Assembly (NCBI RefSeq): GCF_020564935.1
Contig: NZ_JAJCXB010000004.1
Span: 177,850-241,849 of the forward strand
DNA length: 64,000 bases
From: Streptomyces pinistramenti
GTDB lineage: Bacteria > Actinomycetota > Actinomycetes > Streptomycetales > Streptomycetaceae
Reading direction: 5' to 3'
Position numbers and translations under genes: made by a program
In this document: positions 30,316 to 38,599 of the stretch, piece by piece
Numbering within the stretch: position 1 is the first letter of the stretch
Layout: every line of letters starts with the position of its first letter
Notes under the pieces: generated by a model
What the model was told of the DNA's origin: nothing
The model's database searches: none
What the model saw: the letters and a program-made list of their open reading frames with translations, nothing else

Positions 30316-31626
30316 TCACACCGGCCCCTTCGGCAACCTGATCAGGAACGTCGCGCCGAAGGACACCGCCGCTGCGCCCGCAGCCCACACCGGGACAAGC
30401 GACAGCTGCCCGGCCCTGCCGAGCGCCTGCGCCAGCAGCGGAAAGGTGCCGCCGAACAACCCCGTCGCCACCGTGGACGGCACGCCCATCGCCACCACCC
30501 GCACCGCCACCGGGAACAGCCGCGCGAACAGCACGTTCGCCAGCCCCAACGGCGCCGCGATCAGCACCAGGTAGACGACGGTCACCAGCCACATCGGCAG
30601 CGCCCGGTGCGCCAGCGCCAGCATCAGCGGCACCGTCCCCAGGGCCAGCACCCCCAGCCCCGCGCGCACGGTGCGCAGCGCGCCCACCCGGTCGCCGACC
30701 CGCCCGATACCGACCATCGCCCCGATCAGCACCAGCAGCGGTAACAGCATCGAAGCCGCCGACTCCGCCTCCGACGCGACCCCCAACTGGTGCGCGTACT
30801 GCGGCAGATACGTGGTCCCGAAGTAGTACCCGACGGTGATGCCGAACGTGATCAGGAACACCGCCGCGCTGTCGCGCGTATGCGCCCGGTACAACGCGCG
30901 CCGCCCGGCAGCCGTACGGGCCGCACCGCTCGCCCGCTGCTCGGCGAACTCCCCGCTCTCCTCGGCGCTGCGCCGGATCCACAGCGCCGTCAGCCCCAGC
31001 ACCGCCGCCACCAGGAAGCCGATCCGCCAGCCGCCGGCGGTCACGCCGTCCGCGCCGAGAGTCGCAAGCAGCAGCGCCAGCACGCCGAACGAGAGGATGT
31101 TGCCGACGACGACACCGGAGTAGGAAATCGAGCTGTAGACGAAGCGCATCCGGCGCGGCGCGGTCTCGGCGACGTACGCGGCGGCGCTCGGATTCGCGCC
31201 GCCCATCGACACGCCCTGCACCAGCCGCAGCAGCATCAGCAGAACCGGCGCACCGGCCCCGATCGCCCCGGCTGTCGGCACCACCGCGACCAGCGCACTC
31301 GCCGCCGCGGTGAGCGCCATGCCGAGCGTCAGCCCGAAACGCCGCCCTCGCGCATCGCTGATCCGCCCCATCACGTACGAGCCGAAGGGCCGGACGATGA
31401 AGCCGACCGCGAAGCCCAGATACGCGCCCAGCACCGCCGTCACCGGATCGTCGCCGGGGAACAGCTGCACGGCGAAGTACGGCGCGAGGACGGCGTAGAG
31501 CGTCCAGTCGAAGGAGTCGACGATCCCGCCGACCGTGGCGGCCAGCAGTGCCCTGCGGCCCGCTGCACCGTCCTGCCCCGGCTTCGTCGCACTGTCCGCC
31601 GCGCTGCCCGCGGCCGCCGAAGTCAT
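30316..31626 (-). CDS. MFS transporter, metabolite:H+ symporter (MHS)-like
   Basis: A 12-helix major facilitator of 436 residues. The N-terminal IVDSFDWTLYAVLAPYFA and the loop VRPFGSYVMGRISDARGRRFGLTLGM are typical of MHS-type uptake permeases for organic acids or amino-acid derivatives. The annotated ATG sits within three 13-base tandem repeats, each supplying an ATG in a different frame, and AGGAG directly abuts the ATG without the usual spacing. The real start may differ slightly. With the amidohydrolase downstream it suggests uptake and cleavage of acylated amino acids. Confidence 0.9.
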   Translation of the reverse strand: MTSAAAGSAADSATKPGQDGAAGRRALLAATVGGIVDSFDWTLYAVLAPYFAVQLFPGDDPVTAVLGAYLGFAVGFIVRPFGSYVMGRISDARGRRFGLTLGMALTAAASALVAVVPTAGAIGAGAPVLLMLLRLVQGVSMGGANPSAAAYVAETAPRRMRFVYSSISYSGVVVGNILSFGVLALLLATLGADGVTAGGWRIGFLVAAVLGLTALWIRRSAEESGEFAEQRASGAARTAAGRRALYRAHTRDSAAVFLITFGITVGYYFGTTYLPQYAHQLGVASEAESAASMLLPLLVLIGAMVGIGRVGDRVGALRTVRAGLGVLALGTVPLMLALAHRALPMWLVTVVYLVLIAAPLGLANVLFARLFPVAVRVVAMGVPSTVATGLFGGTFPLLAQALGRAGQLSLVPVWAAGAAAVSFGATFLIRLPKGPV

Positions 31627-31657
31627 CTCCTGAAGCCATCGCCTGAAGTCATCACCA
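31619..31657. repeat. Three 13-bp tandem repeats over the MFS start codon
   Basis: Units GAAGTCATCTCCT, GAAGCCATCGCCT and GAAGTCATCACCA are contiguous. Read on the minus strand each contains ATG, at 31626, 31639 and 31652, in three different frames because the unit is not a multiple of three. Confidence 0.85.
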
Positions 31658-31998
31658 ACCTCTTCCCATGGGGCCCGGAAAGCATCCGGATTCCAGCGGT
31701 TCCTGGAGGGGCGGACATGCTGCTGAGCGCGGAAACCGTGGCCTACGGCCGCAGACGCCGTGACCTACGACTGCGGACACCGTGACCTACGAACTACCCG
31801 CGGTGCGTGGGAAATCCACCAACGGACGGCCACCGTGCGGCCTTTGGGTGTTCACGGGCCCGTGGCTCTCCCCGCACCGCCGCACCGCCGCACCGCCGTG
31901 CCACGGCCCCTGCCCGGGTGCGGAGTCGTGACCCGTTTCGTGTTCCGCATTCTTCGGTTCGGGTCAGGTCGGCCCGGCCGCGTTCGTAGGATCACCTG
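31627..31998. other. Divergent intergenic region with 22-bp repeats
   Basis: A 372-base gap between divergent transporter genes. Besides the 13-base repeats at its edge it holds three imperfect 22-base tandem units at 31727-31748, 31749-31770 and 31771-31792, sharing ACCGTGACCTACGA-like ends. No gene is seen. The repeats could be regulator sites for either flanking transporter. Confidence 0.6.
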
Positions 31999-32787
31999 GT
32001 GCCCGCTGACATATCACTCACCGTCCTGTCCCTGCTGTGTCTGGCGGCTCTCACCGCCGGCTGGATCGATGCCGTCGTGGGGGGAGGTGGACTGCTGTTG
32101 CTCCCCGCGCTGCTGGTCGGACTGCCGCACACCCCCGCCGCCTTCATCCTCGGCACCAACAAATCCACCGCCATCGTCGGTACGACGGCAGCCACCGTGA
32201 CCTACCTCCGCAAGACCCCGATCGACGTACGCATCGCCCTGCGTATCGGCCTTGCCGCGCTTGCCGGTTCGCTCGCGGGGGCCTTCTTCGCCGCCGGGAT
32301 CAACAGTGATGTGCTGCGGCCGGTGATCATGGTCGTCCTCCTCGCCGTGCTCGTGTTCGTGCTCGTGCGCCCCGCCTTCGGGACCGCTCCCGCGCCCTCC
32401 GGGCCCGTCACCCGGCAGCGGGTGCTGGCGGCCGTCCTCATCGCCGGCCTGGGTATCGGCTTCTACGACGGCCTGATCGGCCCCGGCACCGGCGCCTTCC
32501 TCGTCGTCGCGCTCGCCGCCGTCCTGCACATGGACCTGGTCACCTCATCCGCCACCGCCAAGGTCATCAACGTGTGCACCAACGCCGGAGCGCTCACGAT
32601 GTTCGCCTTCCAGGGCACCGTCATGTGGCAACTCGGCGGGCTGCTCGCGCTGTTCAACCTCGTCGGCGGCATGGTGGGCGCCAGGATGGCGCTCAAGCGG
32701 GGCGCCGGATTCGTGCGGGGCGTGCTCGTGGTCGTGGTCGTCGCCCTGCTGTGCAAGCTGGCCTTCGACCAGTGGTTCGCGGCCTGA
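31999..32787 (+). CDS. TauE/SafE (TSUP) family anion permease
   Basis: An integral membrane protein of 262 residues with about eight helices. Both TSUP half-signatures are visible: GWIDAVVGGGGLLLLPALL with FILGTNKSTAIVGTTAATVTY in the first half and GFYDGLIGPGTGAFLVVALAAVL with LVTSSATAKVINVCTN in the second. Family members export sulfite, sulfoacetate or other small organosulfur anions. GTG 31999 is the first start; its ribosome binding site is weak. Monocistronic, divergent from the MHS transporter and convergent with the broken methyltransferase. Confidence 0.92.
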   Translation: MPADISLTVLSLLCLAALTAGWIDAVVGGGGLLLLPALLVGLPHTPAAFILGTNKSTAIVGTTAATVTYLRKTPIDVRIALRIGLAALAGSLAGAFFAAGINSDVLRPVIMVVLLAVLVFVLVRPAFGTAPAPSGPVTRQRVLAAVLIAGLGIGFYDGLIGPGTGAFLVVALAAVLHMDLVTSSATAKVINVCTNAGALTMFAFQGTVMWQLGGLLALFNLVGGMVGARMALKRGAGFVRGVLVVVVVALLCKLAFDQWFAA

Positions 32788-32860
32788 CCTCCGTAATCTC
32801 GTGACCTCCCGCCGCGCCGCCCCGGATGCCCACGGAGGGCTGCCCCGCGACACCTGCTGC

Positions 32861-33553
32861 CTACGGGCGGAACCGGCAGTGATACATCCGGTCCATGTTG
32901 CGTATCGGGGGAACCAGGGCGGCGATGCGGGCGGCCAGGCGGTAGCCGGCCGGCGGCTTCTCCAGGCCGGGTGTCTGCTGAAGGCGCCGAGGGCCGGCTC
33001 CCCGTTCGGCGCATGCGCCATCAGCCGCCGCAGCAGCGCCGTGCCGCTTTCCTCGGTCAGGTACATGAGCAGGCCCTCGGCCACGATCATCGTCGGCTGG
33101 TCCGACGGCAGTCCCGCCGTCCAGTCGATCCGTGACGGACGACGGTATGCCCGTCCAGCCGGGCCGCTCCGGGTGCAACTGCCGCCGCAGATCGATCACT
33201 TCGGGATCGTCGATGTCGAACCACCGCACCCGGGGCCCCGGATCGAGGCGGTGGACGCGGTTGTCGAGGCCGCAGCCGAGATGGACCACCGTGGCGCGCT
33301 GGTGCGTCGCGAGGAACTGTGCCGTCCACACGTCCAACTGGCGGCCGCGCGGGGCGATGGCGGCCGCGTCACCGGTGCTTATACGCACCCTGGAGAAGTC
33401 GTGGTCGATGCGCCGCACCGCGTCCACGGCCGTCGGGTCACCGAGGATCGGCCGCTTCGAGCGGCTGTCGGTCGCCCTGCCGTAGGGCGCGGCGAGCAGG
33501 GTTCCCCGCGCCCCGGTCAGCGGCACCTTCGCGTGCACCTTCGAACTGGTCAT
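32861..33553 (-). pseudogene. Frameshifted TcmP/LCMT-like O-methyltransferase
   Basis: The leucine-carboxyl-methyltransferase fold used by polyketide O-methyltransferases is recognisable: VPLTGARGTLLAAPYGRATDSRSKRPILGD, motif I VVHLGCGLDNRVHRLDP, WFDIDDPEVIDLRRQ. After RPGWTGIPSSVTD the match jumps frame to MIVAEGLLMYLTEESGTALLRRLMAH (33090 downward), then back to the first frame for KPPAGYRLAARIAALVP ... RMYHCRF at the C-terminus. About 60 residues before the C-terminus are also missing. Two frameshifts plus a deletion make it a pseudogene rather than a sequencing error. Confidence 0.82.
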
Positions 33554-33602
33554 GCCTGGAGTCTACGCAACATTCAGAAAAATATGAAGTCTGAAAAGGG
33601 GT

Positions 33603-33659
33603 CGGTTGGATCGGCGGGTTGGTTGGCTGGCTTGGTTGGGGCGGTTGGGCCTGCTGGGG
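33603..33659 (+). repeat. GG-rich low-complexity tract (quadruplex-prone)
   Basis: A dense run of GG and GGG doublets separated by one to three bases (repeated GGTTGG units) lies between the cupin stop and the broken methyltransferase start. It could fold as a two- or three-layer G-quadruplex on the plus strand. Its role is unknown. Confidence 0.5.
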
Positions 33660-33711
33660 ACGTGCGGAGTGACGTAAGCGGCCGGTGCCGGGGTGGGGTG
33701 CGGCGGTCCTG

Positions 33712-34089
33712 TCAGCCCTGTGCGGTTGCCGTGCCGGTCGTCGCGGGGGCCGGTTCCGCTACCGCGGTGACCGCCGTGAGCAGCACGGCACAGTCCTCGA
33801 CGGCGCGCAGCCCGTGCCGCTCGTGCGGGATCGGCACGATCTCCCCCGCCCGCAGCTCCCGGTTCCCGCCCGCCGCGGTCAGCCGTACCCGGCCGCGCAG
33901 CACCTGGAGGCTGGCCGCGGGCGGCGCGTTGTGCTCGTCCAGTGCGGAGCCGGCGGTCAGCGCGATCACGGTCTGCCGCAGCGGTCCGTCGTGCAGGAAG
34001 AAGTGTGCGCTGCGGCCGTGCGCGGAGGCCCTGGCGTCGTCGAGTTGATCGCGGACGAGAGCGTTCAGGTCGTTGCGGTCATCGTCCAT
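33712..34089 (-). CDS. Small cupin-domain protein
   Basis: A 125-residue single-cupin protein from ATG 34089, with GAAAGG upstream. The beta-barrel core has HFFLHDGPLRQTVIALTAGSALDEHNAPPAASLQVLRGRVRL and the second motif GEIVPIPHERHGLRAVEDCAVLL. Histidines at the usual metal-ligand positions are partly kept (DEHN, PHERHG). Such small cupins often sense or store metals or act as isomerase-like enzymes; function unknown. Alone on its strand, with the GCCAA repeat about 265 bases upstream. Confidence 0.8.
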   Translation of the reverse strand: MDDDRNDLNALVRDQLDDARASAHGRSAHFFLHDGPLRQTVIALTAGSALDEHNAPPAASLQVLRGRVRLTAAGGNRELRAGEIVPIPHERHGLRAVEDCAVLLTAVTAVAEPAPATTGTATAQG

Positions 34090-34355
34090 GGTGCGGCCTT
34101 TCCGATCCGGGGCCGGCAGCGTGGCCTTCCATTCCATCGTGGACCGCGCCACGTCCGACGCAAGCCGGGCCCCGGACGGCACCGCGCGGTCGGTACCGGA
34201 TCCGCCCCGCCCGGCCCCGGCCTCACGCACGGCTCCGCTTCCCGGCGGCCACCGGGCCGATCACCACAAGCAGGCGATCCTGAGCGGCCGGTGGCCCGAG
34301 TAGGCGTCGACCTCCGTACGCTGCCGCCCGTACGCTGCGCATGATCGTTTTCATC

Positions 34356-34432
34356 GCCAAGCCAAGCCAAGCCAAGCCAAGCCAAGCCAAGCCAAGCCAA
34401 GCCAAGCCAAGCCAAGCCAAGCCAAGCCAAGC
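34356..34432. repeat. Pentanucleotide microsatellite, 15 perfect copies of GCCAA
   Basis: Fifteen uninterrupted GCCAA units occupy 34356-34430, followed by GC. The tract ends 55 bases before the GTG start of cutA. Perfect five-base repeats of this length are very rare in Streptomyces and, not being a multiple of three, would shift frame if transcribed within a coding region. All minus-strand reading frames across it are open (LAWLG repeats) but unconvincing as protein. Confidence 0.97.
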
Positions 34433-34486
34433 TGCGGCCGAGGCCGTGGTTCGTGCCGCCGTCCCGACCCCGAAGGGTGCGCACCC

Positions 34487-34858
34487 GTGACCGATCCGTA
34501 CGAGCCCGTCGATCCGGTGATCCCAGGCCCCGACGAGGGGTCGCCCCGCTGTCTGACCGTGCTGACGACCACCGACAGCGAGCCGAAGGCCGAGGAACTG
34601 GCGCGTGGTGCCATCGAGGCCAAGGTGGCGGCCTGCGCGCAGATCAGTGCGCCGGTGACCTCGGTGTACCGGTGGCAGAACGCCGTGGAGACCAGCCAGG
34701 AGTGGCAGGTGGTGTTCAAGACCACGGCCGACCGCTACGACGCGCTGGAGGCCCACATCCTGGCGGCGCACGACTACGACACCCCCGAGATCATCGCCAC
34801 TCCGGTGGTCCGCGGAGCAGCCGGCTATCTGGCCTGGGTCGCAGAGGAGACGCGCTGA
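34487..34858 (+). CDS. cutA: Divalent-cation tolerance protein CutA
   Basis: A 123-residue cytoplasmic trimeric protein of the CutA1 family, related in fold to PII. The N-terminal 20 residues are a proline/acidic extension; the core then follows: LTVLTTTDSEPKAEELARGAIEAKVAACAQISAPVTSVYRWQ ... VFKTTADRYDALEAHILAAHDYDTPEIIATPVVRG. The family is linked to copper tolerance, but its exact role is unsettled. GTG 34487 follows the pentanucleotide tract, so the repeat is in its promoter or leader. One base separates its stop from the protease start. Confidence 0.95.
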   Translation: MTDPYEPVDPVIPGPDEGSPRCLTVLTTTDSEPKAEELARGAIEAKVAACAQISAPVTSVYRWQNAVETSQEWQVVFKTTADRYDALEAHILAAHDYDTPEIIATPVVRGAAGYLAWVAEETR

Positions 34859-34859
34859 C

Positions 34860-35966
34860 ATGACGCGACGACGGATGAGGGTGGCCGCTGCCGCACTCGG
34901 CACCGGGCTCGGACTGTGCCTGGCGGCCGTTTCCCTGAACCAGGCCGGCGCCACCCCGGGCGACTCACCTCCCCCCGGCACCACGGCTACGCCCTCACAC
35001 CACACCGGCACCAACGACGGCCCAGGTACCGGCACCAACGACAGCGCGGCCACCGGCCCCCACACCAAAATCACACCGCGCATAGCCGCCGAAACCGCCG
35101 ACCCCGCCTGGAACACCACCGCGGCCGCCGGCTTCTGGACGCCCCGCAAGATGGCGGCCGCCGTTCCCGGAGGGAGCGCCGAGCCCCGCCGCCCCCCGGA
35201 GTCGTCCGCGAGTGAGCCCTCCACCGGGGAGCCCGCTGCCACCACCGTCACGCACGGATCCGTCCTCCGCCCTGCCACGGCCGCCCCGACCGCCCGGCAC
35301 TTCGACGGCATCCCGTCCGTCGGCGTGCTGTTTTCCGTGGACAAGAACTCCCGCGCCCACCACTGCACCGCGAGCGTGGTGCGCAGCCCGCACCGCAACC
35401 TCATCCTCACCGCGGGCCACTGCAACCCGGGAACGAACGCCGCGTTCGTCCCGCAGTACCGCTCCGGGGCGGCCACTCAGCCGTACGGCGTGTGGGCGAT
35501 CACCGGCTCCTTCACCTATCCGGGACACGACACCGCAGGCGACGGATCGGACCTGGACTTCGCGTTCGCCACCGTCGCCCCCGACCGGCGCGGCCGCCGG
35601 ATCGAGGCGGTGACCGGCGGCAACGCCCTCACCCCGACGCCGGGTTACACCAACGACGTCTCCGTCATCGGCTACCCCTCCGTCCGCAACGACCCGAAGG
35701 ACCGGGCCGTGCGCTGCGAAACCCGCACCGTCCGCCTCGCCGGCCACCGTCAACTGCGCATGGAATGCGGCGGGTTCTACGGCGGCACCTCCGGGAGCCC
35801 CTGGATGACCGACTTCGACGAGGACACCAGGACCGGCCACATCATCGGCAACATCGGCGGCCTCAACGGCGGCGGCCCGAGCGGCCCGCACGCGGACCGG
35901 ATCTCCTACAGCCCGTACTACGGAACCGAACTCCTCACCCTGTACACCCGCGCCACCATGGCCTGA
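34860..35966 (+). CDS. Secreted trypsin-like (V8-type) serine protease
   Basis: An exported S1-family protease of 368 residues. The signal peptide is about residues 1-31 (two arginines, hydrophobic core, cleavage near NQAGA-TP). A Thr/Pro/Gly-rich propeptide runs to about residue 150. The catalytic triad is H187 (LILTAGHCNP), D233 (GSDLDFAF) and S311 (YGGTSGSPW). The propeptide motif FWTPRKMAAAVPG is shared with the second protease at 49870, so they are distant paralogues. It is immediately downstream of cutA, probably co-transcribed. Confidence 0.9.
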   Translation: MTRRRMRVAAAALGTGLGLCLAAVSLNQAGATPGDSPPPGTTATPSHHTGTNDGPGTGTNDSAATGPHTKITPRIAAETADPAWNTTAAAGFWTPRKMAAAVPGGSAEPRRPPESSASEPSTGEPAATTVTHGSVLRPATAAPTARHFDGIPSVGVLFSVDKNSRAHHCTASVVRSPHRNLILTAGHCNPGTNAAFVPQYRSGAATQPYGVWAITGSFTYPGHDTAGDGSDLDFAFATVAPDRRGRRIEAVTGGNALTPTPGYTNDVSVIGYPSVRNDPKDRAVRCETRTVRLAGHRQLRMECGGFYGGTSGSPWMTDFDEDTRTGHIIGNIGGLNGGGPSGPHADRISYSPYYGTELLTLYTRATMA

Positions 35967-36064
35967 ACGCGCACGAGGAAGCCGTACGTGGCCCGAGTCC
36001 CCCGGGCGGACGCGTCACCGAAGCCCCCCCCGGGGCGCACGCGCCGCCGAAGCCGTCGCTCCGG

Positions 36065-36745
36065 TTACCGCACCGCCGCCGCGAGGCCCCCCTCGCGCGG
36101 GCCCAGGAAGTGCGGATCGGGCCGCAGCGCCGCGTCGGCCGCGGCCTTGCCCGCCGCGAAGATCTCCCGCACGCCGCCGTACGCCCAGGTCACATCGCGC
36201 GGCGTGGCGACGCCGACCCCGTACGCGTCGATACCGGCCGCATCGCACAGCGCCAGCGCCCGCCGGATGTGGAAGCCCTGGCTGACCAGCACCGCACGGT
36301 CCACGCCGAAGATCCGGTGGGCGCGGCTGCACGAGTCCCAGGTGTCGAAGCCCGCATGGTCGCCGACGATCCGGCGGGCGGGCACGCCGTGGTGCTCCAG
36401 ATAGCCGCGCATCGCGCCCGGCTCGTCGTAGTCGTCGCGGCTGTTGTCGCCGGTCACCAGGATCGCCCGCACCGTTCCGCGCCGGTACAACTCGGCGGCG
36501 GCGTCCAGCCGGTCGGCGAGATACGGCGACGGCTCGCCGTCCCACAGCCCGGCCCCGAACACCACGGCGACCGGCGCGTGCGGAGCCCCGGCGACCGTGC
36601 GCACCCGCGGGCCCGCCGCGGTGTTCAGCCACGTCGCGGGCGCCAGTGCGAGCACCGTCAGCACCACCACGGCCTGGTACGTACGCCGCCATCCCCGCCG
36701 GGTACGTGGCAGCCGCATCCGCCGCACCAGCTCCCGCCCGCGCAT
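36065..36745 (-). CDS. YdcF/SanA-like (DUF218) membrane protein
   Basis: A 226-residue protein from ATG 36745, where GGAGGAG lies five bases upstream; longer frames give an implausible N-terminus. One transmembrane segment (about residues 20-42) is followed by an extracytoplasmic DUF218 domain: VVFGAGLWDGEPSPYLADRLDAAAELY, ILVTGDNSRDDYDEPGAMRGYL, GFDTWDSCSRAHRIFGVDRAVLVSQGFH and the C-terminal WAYGGVREIFA. E. coli SanA and ElyC, of this family, affect envelope integrity. Convergent with the protease and divergent from the gene at 36924. Confidence 0.9.
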   Translation of the reverse strand: MRGRELVRRMRLPRTRRGWRRTYQAVVVLTVLALAPATWLNTAAGPRVRTVAGAPHAPVAVVFGAGLWDGEPSPYLADRLDAAAELYRRGTVRAILVTGDNSRDDYDEPGAMRGYLEHHGVPARRIVGDHAGFDTWDSCSRAHRIFGVDRAVLVSQGFHIRRALALCDAAGIDAYGVGVATPRDVTWAYGGVREIFAAGKAAADAALRPDPHFLGPREGGLAAAVR

Positions 36746-36923
36746 CCCCGCTCCTCCGCCCCGCCCAGGCACATCCCGTGCCGGCGGTCTCCCCGCCTCC
36801 CCAGCAGCGACGCGGCACACGCCGGCATGGTTGCAGGAGAAGCCCCGTCTGCCCCGGGGAGGCACCGGTCCCAGGGAGGCACCCCACCCTGGGGGAGTAC
36901 CCGAACGAGAGGAGGCCGATCCC

Positions 36924-37493
36924 ATGCCCGTGGAGCCCGTGAAGGTGCGCCCCGACCGCCTGCCGTTCTTCGTCTACGGAACGCTGCGCCCCGGCGGGCG
37001 CCATCACGCGCGGACACTGCGCGGCAGGACCGCATTGGATGAGCCCGCCACGATCACCGGCGCCCTGCTCTACGAAGGCCCCGGCTACCCCTACGCCGTC
37101 GCGGGCCCCGAGGACGCCCGGATCCACGGCGCCCTGATCACCCCGCGCGCCGCCGACTACGAAGACGTGCGCTGCGCCCTCGACCTCCTTGAGGGCTACA
37201 CACCCGGCGGCCGGGACAACCTCTACGAGCGCGTCGAAACCCTGGCGGCCCGCTCCGACGGCCGGACCGTACGGGCCTGGGTGTACTTCGCAGCCGAGCC
37301 GCTCGCCGCCCGGCTGCGCGCCTCCGGCACCCCCGTCGAAGGCGGCGACTGGCCGGCCGGCGGCCCGTCCCGCACCCCGGCTAACCTGGACGACTCCTCC
37401 CGCAGCGAGGACCCTCCCGGTACCGATGACCTTTCCCGTACGGAGGGCCCTTCGCGTACGGAGGACCCTTCCCGACCCGCAGAACAGGTGTGA
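36924..37493 (+). CDS. Gamma-glutamylcyclotransferase-like (AIG2/BtrG fold) protein
   Basis: A 189-residue protein from ATG 36924, with GAGGAGG upstream. The GGCT fold is marked by the substrate loop FFVYGTLRPGGRHH near residue 17 and LEGYTPGGRDNLYERV near residue 98, with the glutamate expected to act as base nearby. After the fold (about residue 140) it has an unusual tail of repeated SRTE.PSRTEDPSRP units. Its stop overlaps the deaminase start by four bases (GTGA). Role in gamma-glutamyl peptide turnover is inferred from fold only. Confidence 0.87.
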   Translation: MPVEPVKVRPDRLPFFVYGTLRPGGRHHARTLRGRTALDEPATITGALLYEGPGYPYAVAGPEDARIHGALITPRAADYEDVRCALDLLEGYTPGGRDNLYERVETLAARSDGRTVRAWVYFAAEPLAARLRASGTPVEGGDWPAGGPSRTPANLDDSSRSEDPPGTDDLSRTEGPSRTEDPSRPAEQV

Positions 37494-38518
37494 CCCGCGT
37501 GCCTTCCTCCCCGTCCGCAGCCCCCGCCCGCCAGACCCCGCTCCCCAAAGCGGAGCTGCATCTGCACATCGAGGGCACCCTGGAGCCCGAGCTGGCCTTC
37601 GCCCTCGCCGAGCGGAACGGCGTGACCCTGCCGTACGCCACCGAGGACGAGCTGCGTCGCGCCTACTCCTTCGCCGACCTCCAGTCCTTCCTGAACCTCT
37701 ACTACGCGCTGATGGCCGTCCTGCGCACCGAGGACGACTTCGCCGACCTCGCGGACGCCTACCTGGCCCGCGCGCAGGCCCAGGGCGTACGGCACGCCGA
37801 GATCTTCTTCGACCCGCAGGCGCACACCGCGCGCGGCGTCCCGATCGGCACCGTCATCGACGGCCTGTCCCGCGCCCTGGACACCGCCCAGGAGACGTAC
37901 GGCATCAGCACCCGCCTGATCATGTGCTTCCTGCGCGACGAGAGCGCCGAATCGGCCCTGACGACCTTCGAGGCGGCCCGCCCGCACCTCCACCGGATCG
38001 CCGCCGTCGGCCTGGACTCGGCCGAGGTCGGGCACCCGCCGTCGAAGTTCCAGGAGGTCTACGCGCTGGCACGGGAAGCCGGCCTCAAGTGCGTGGCGCA
38101 CGCGGGCGAGGAGGGCCCGCCCGCGTACGTCTGGGAGGCCCTGGACCTCCTCGGCGTGGACCGCATCGACCACGGCGTGCGCTGCATGGAGGACGAGCGG
38201 CTGGTGGCCCGCCTGGTGGCCGAGCAGATCCCGCTCACCGTCTGCCCGCTGTCGAACGTCCGGCTCCGCGTCATCGACGACCTCGCCGACCACCCGCTGC
38301 CCGCGATGCTGGACGCCGGCCTGCTGGTCACCGTCAACTCCGACGACCCGGCCTACTTCGGCGGCTACGCCGACGACAACTTCACCGCCGTACGCGACGC
38401 ACTCCGGCTGGACGAGGAAACGCTGCGCACCCTGGCCCGCAACTCGTTCCGCGCGGCCTTCCTGGACGAGGTGACCCGCGAGAAGTACCTCAAGGAAGTG
38501 GATGCGCACCAGGCGTAG
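37490..38518 (+). CDS. add: Adenosine/adenine deaminase
   Basis: Zinc-dependent purine deaminase, 342 residues. Metal and catalytic motifs are KAELHLHIEGTLEPEL (first two His, near residue 22), CVAHAGEEGPP (His and catalytic Glu), RIDHGVRC, LTVCPLSNVRL and VTVNSDDPAYFG (Asp). The HLHIEGTLEPEL form, rather than HVHLDGxL, is typical of the bacterial adenine-deaminase branch, so adenine may be the true substrate even though automated labels usually say adenosine deaminase. Translationally coupled to the gene upstream. A hairpin terminator follows at 38551. Confidence 0.92.
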   Translation: MTRVPSSPSAAPARQTPLPKAELHLHIEGTLEPELAFALAERNGVTLPYATEDELRRAYSFADLQSFLNLYYALMAVLRTEDDFADLADAYLARAQAQGVRHAEIFFDPQAHTARGVPIGTVIDGLSRALDTAQETYGISTRLIMCFLRDESAESALTTFEAARPHLHRIAAVGLDSAEVGHPPSKFQEVYALAREAGLKCVAHAGEEGPPAYVWEALDLLGVDRIDHGVRCMEDERLVARLVAEQIPLTVCPLSNVRLRVIDDLADHPLPAMLDAGLLVTVNSDDPAYFGGYADDNFTAVRDALRLDEETLRTLARNSFRAAFLDEVTREKYLKEVDAHQA

Positions 38519-38550
38519 ATCGGGCGCTGACGGAGTACGCGGAAGGGTGC

Positions 38551-38588
38551 GCGCCACCGGGTGGGACGGTTGTCCCGCCCAGTGGCGC
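38551..38588 (+). terminator. Hairpin terminator after the deaminase gene
   Basis: Two 17-base arms at 38551-38567 and 38572-38588 pair except for two positions, with a four-base loop (GGTT), about 33 bases beyond the stop. No T-run follows, which is common in this genus. Confidence 0.8.
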
Positions 38589-38599
38589 GTAACCGGCCG

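Noticed and set aside
34356..34432. GCCAA tract as a CRISPR array
   Set aside because: No spacers are present; it is a simple microsatellite. No CRISPR array was seen elsewhere in the window.
33715..34485. Minus-strand frames reading LAWLG repeats through the GCCAA tract
   Set aside because: A five-base repeat keeps every frame open; no start with ribosome binding site or domain supports a protein.
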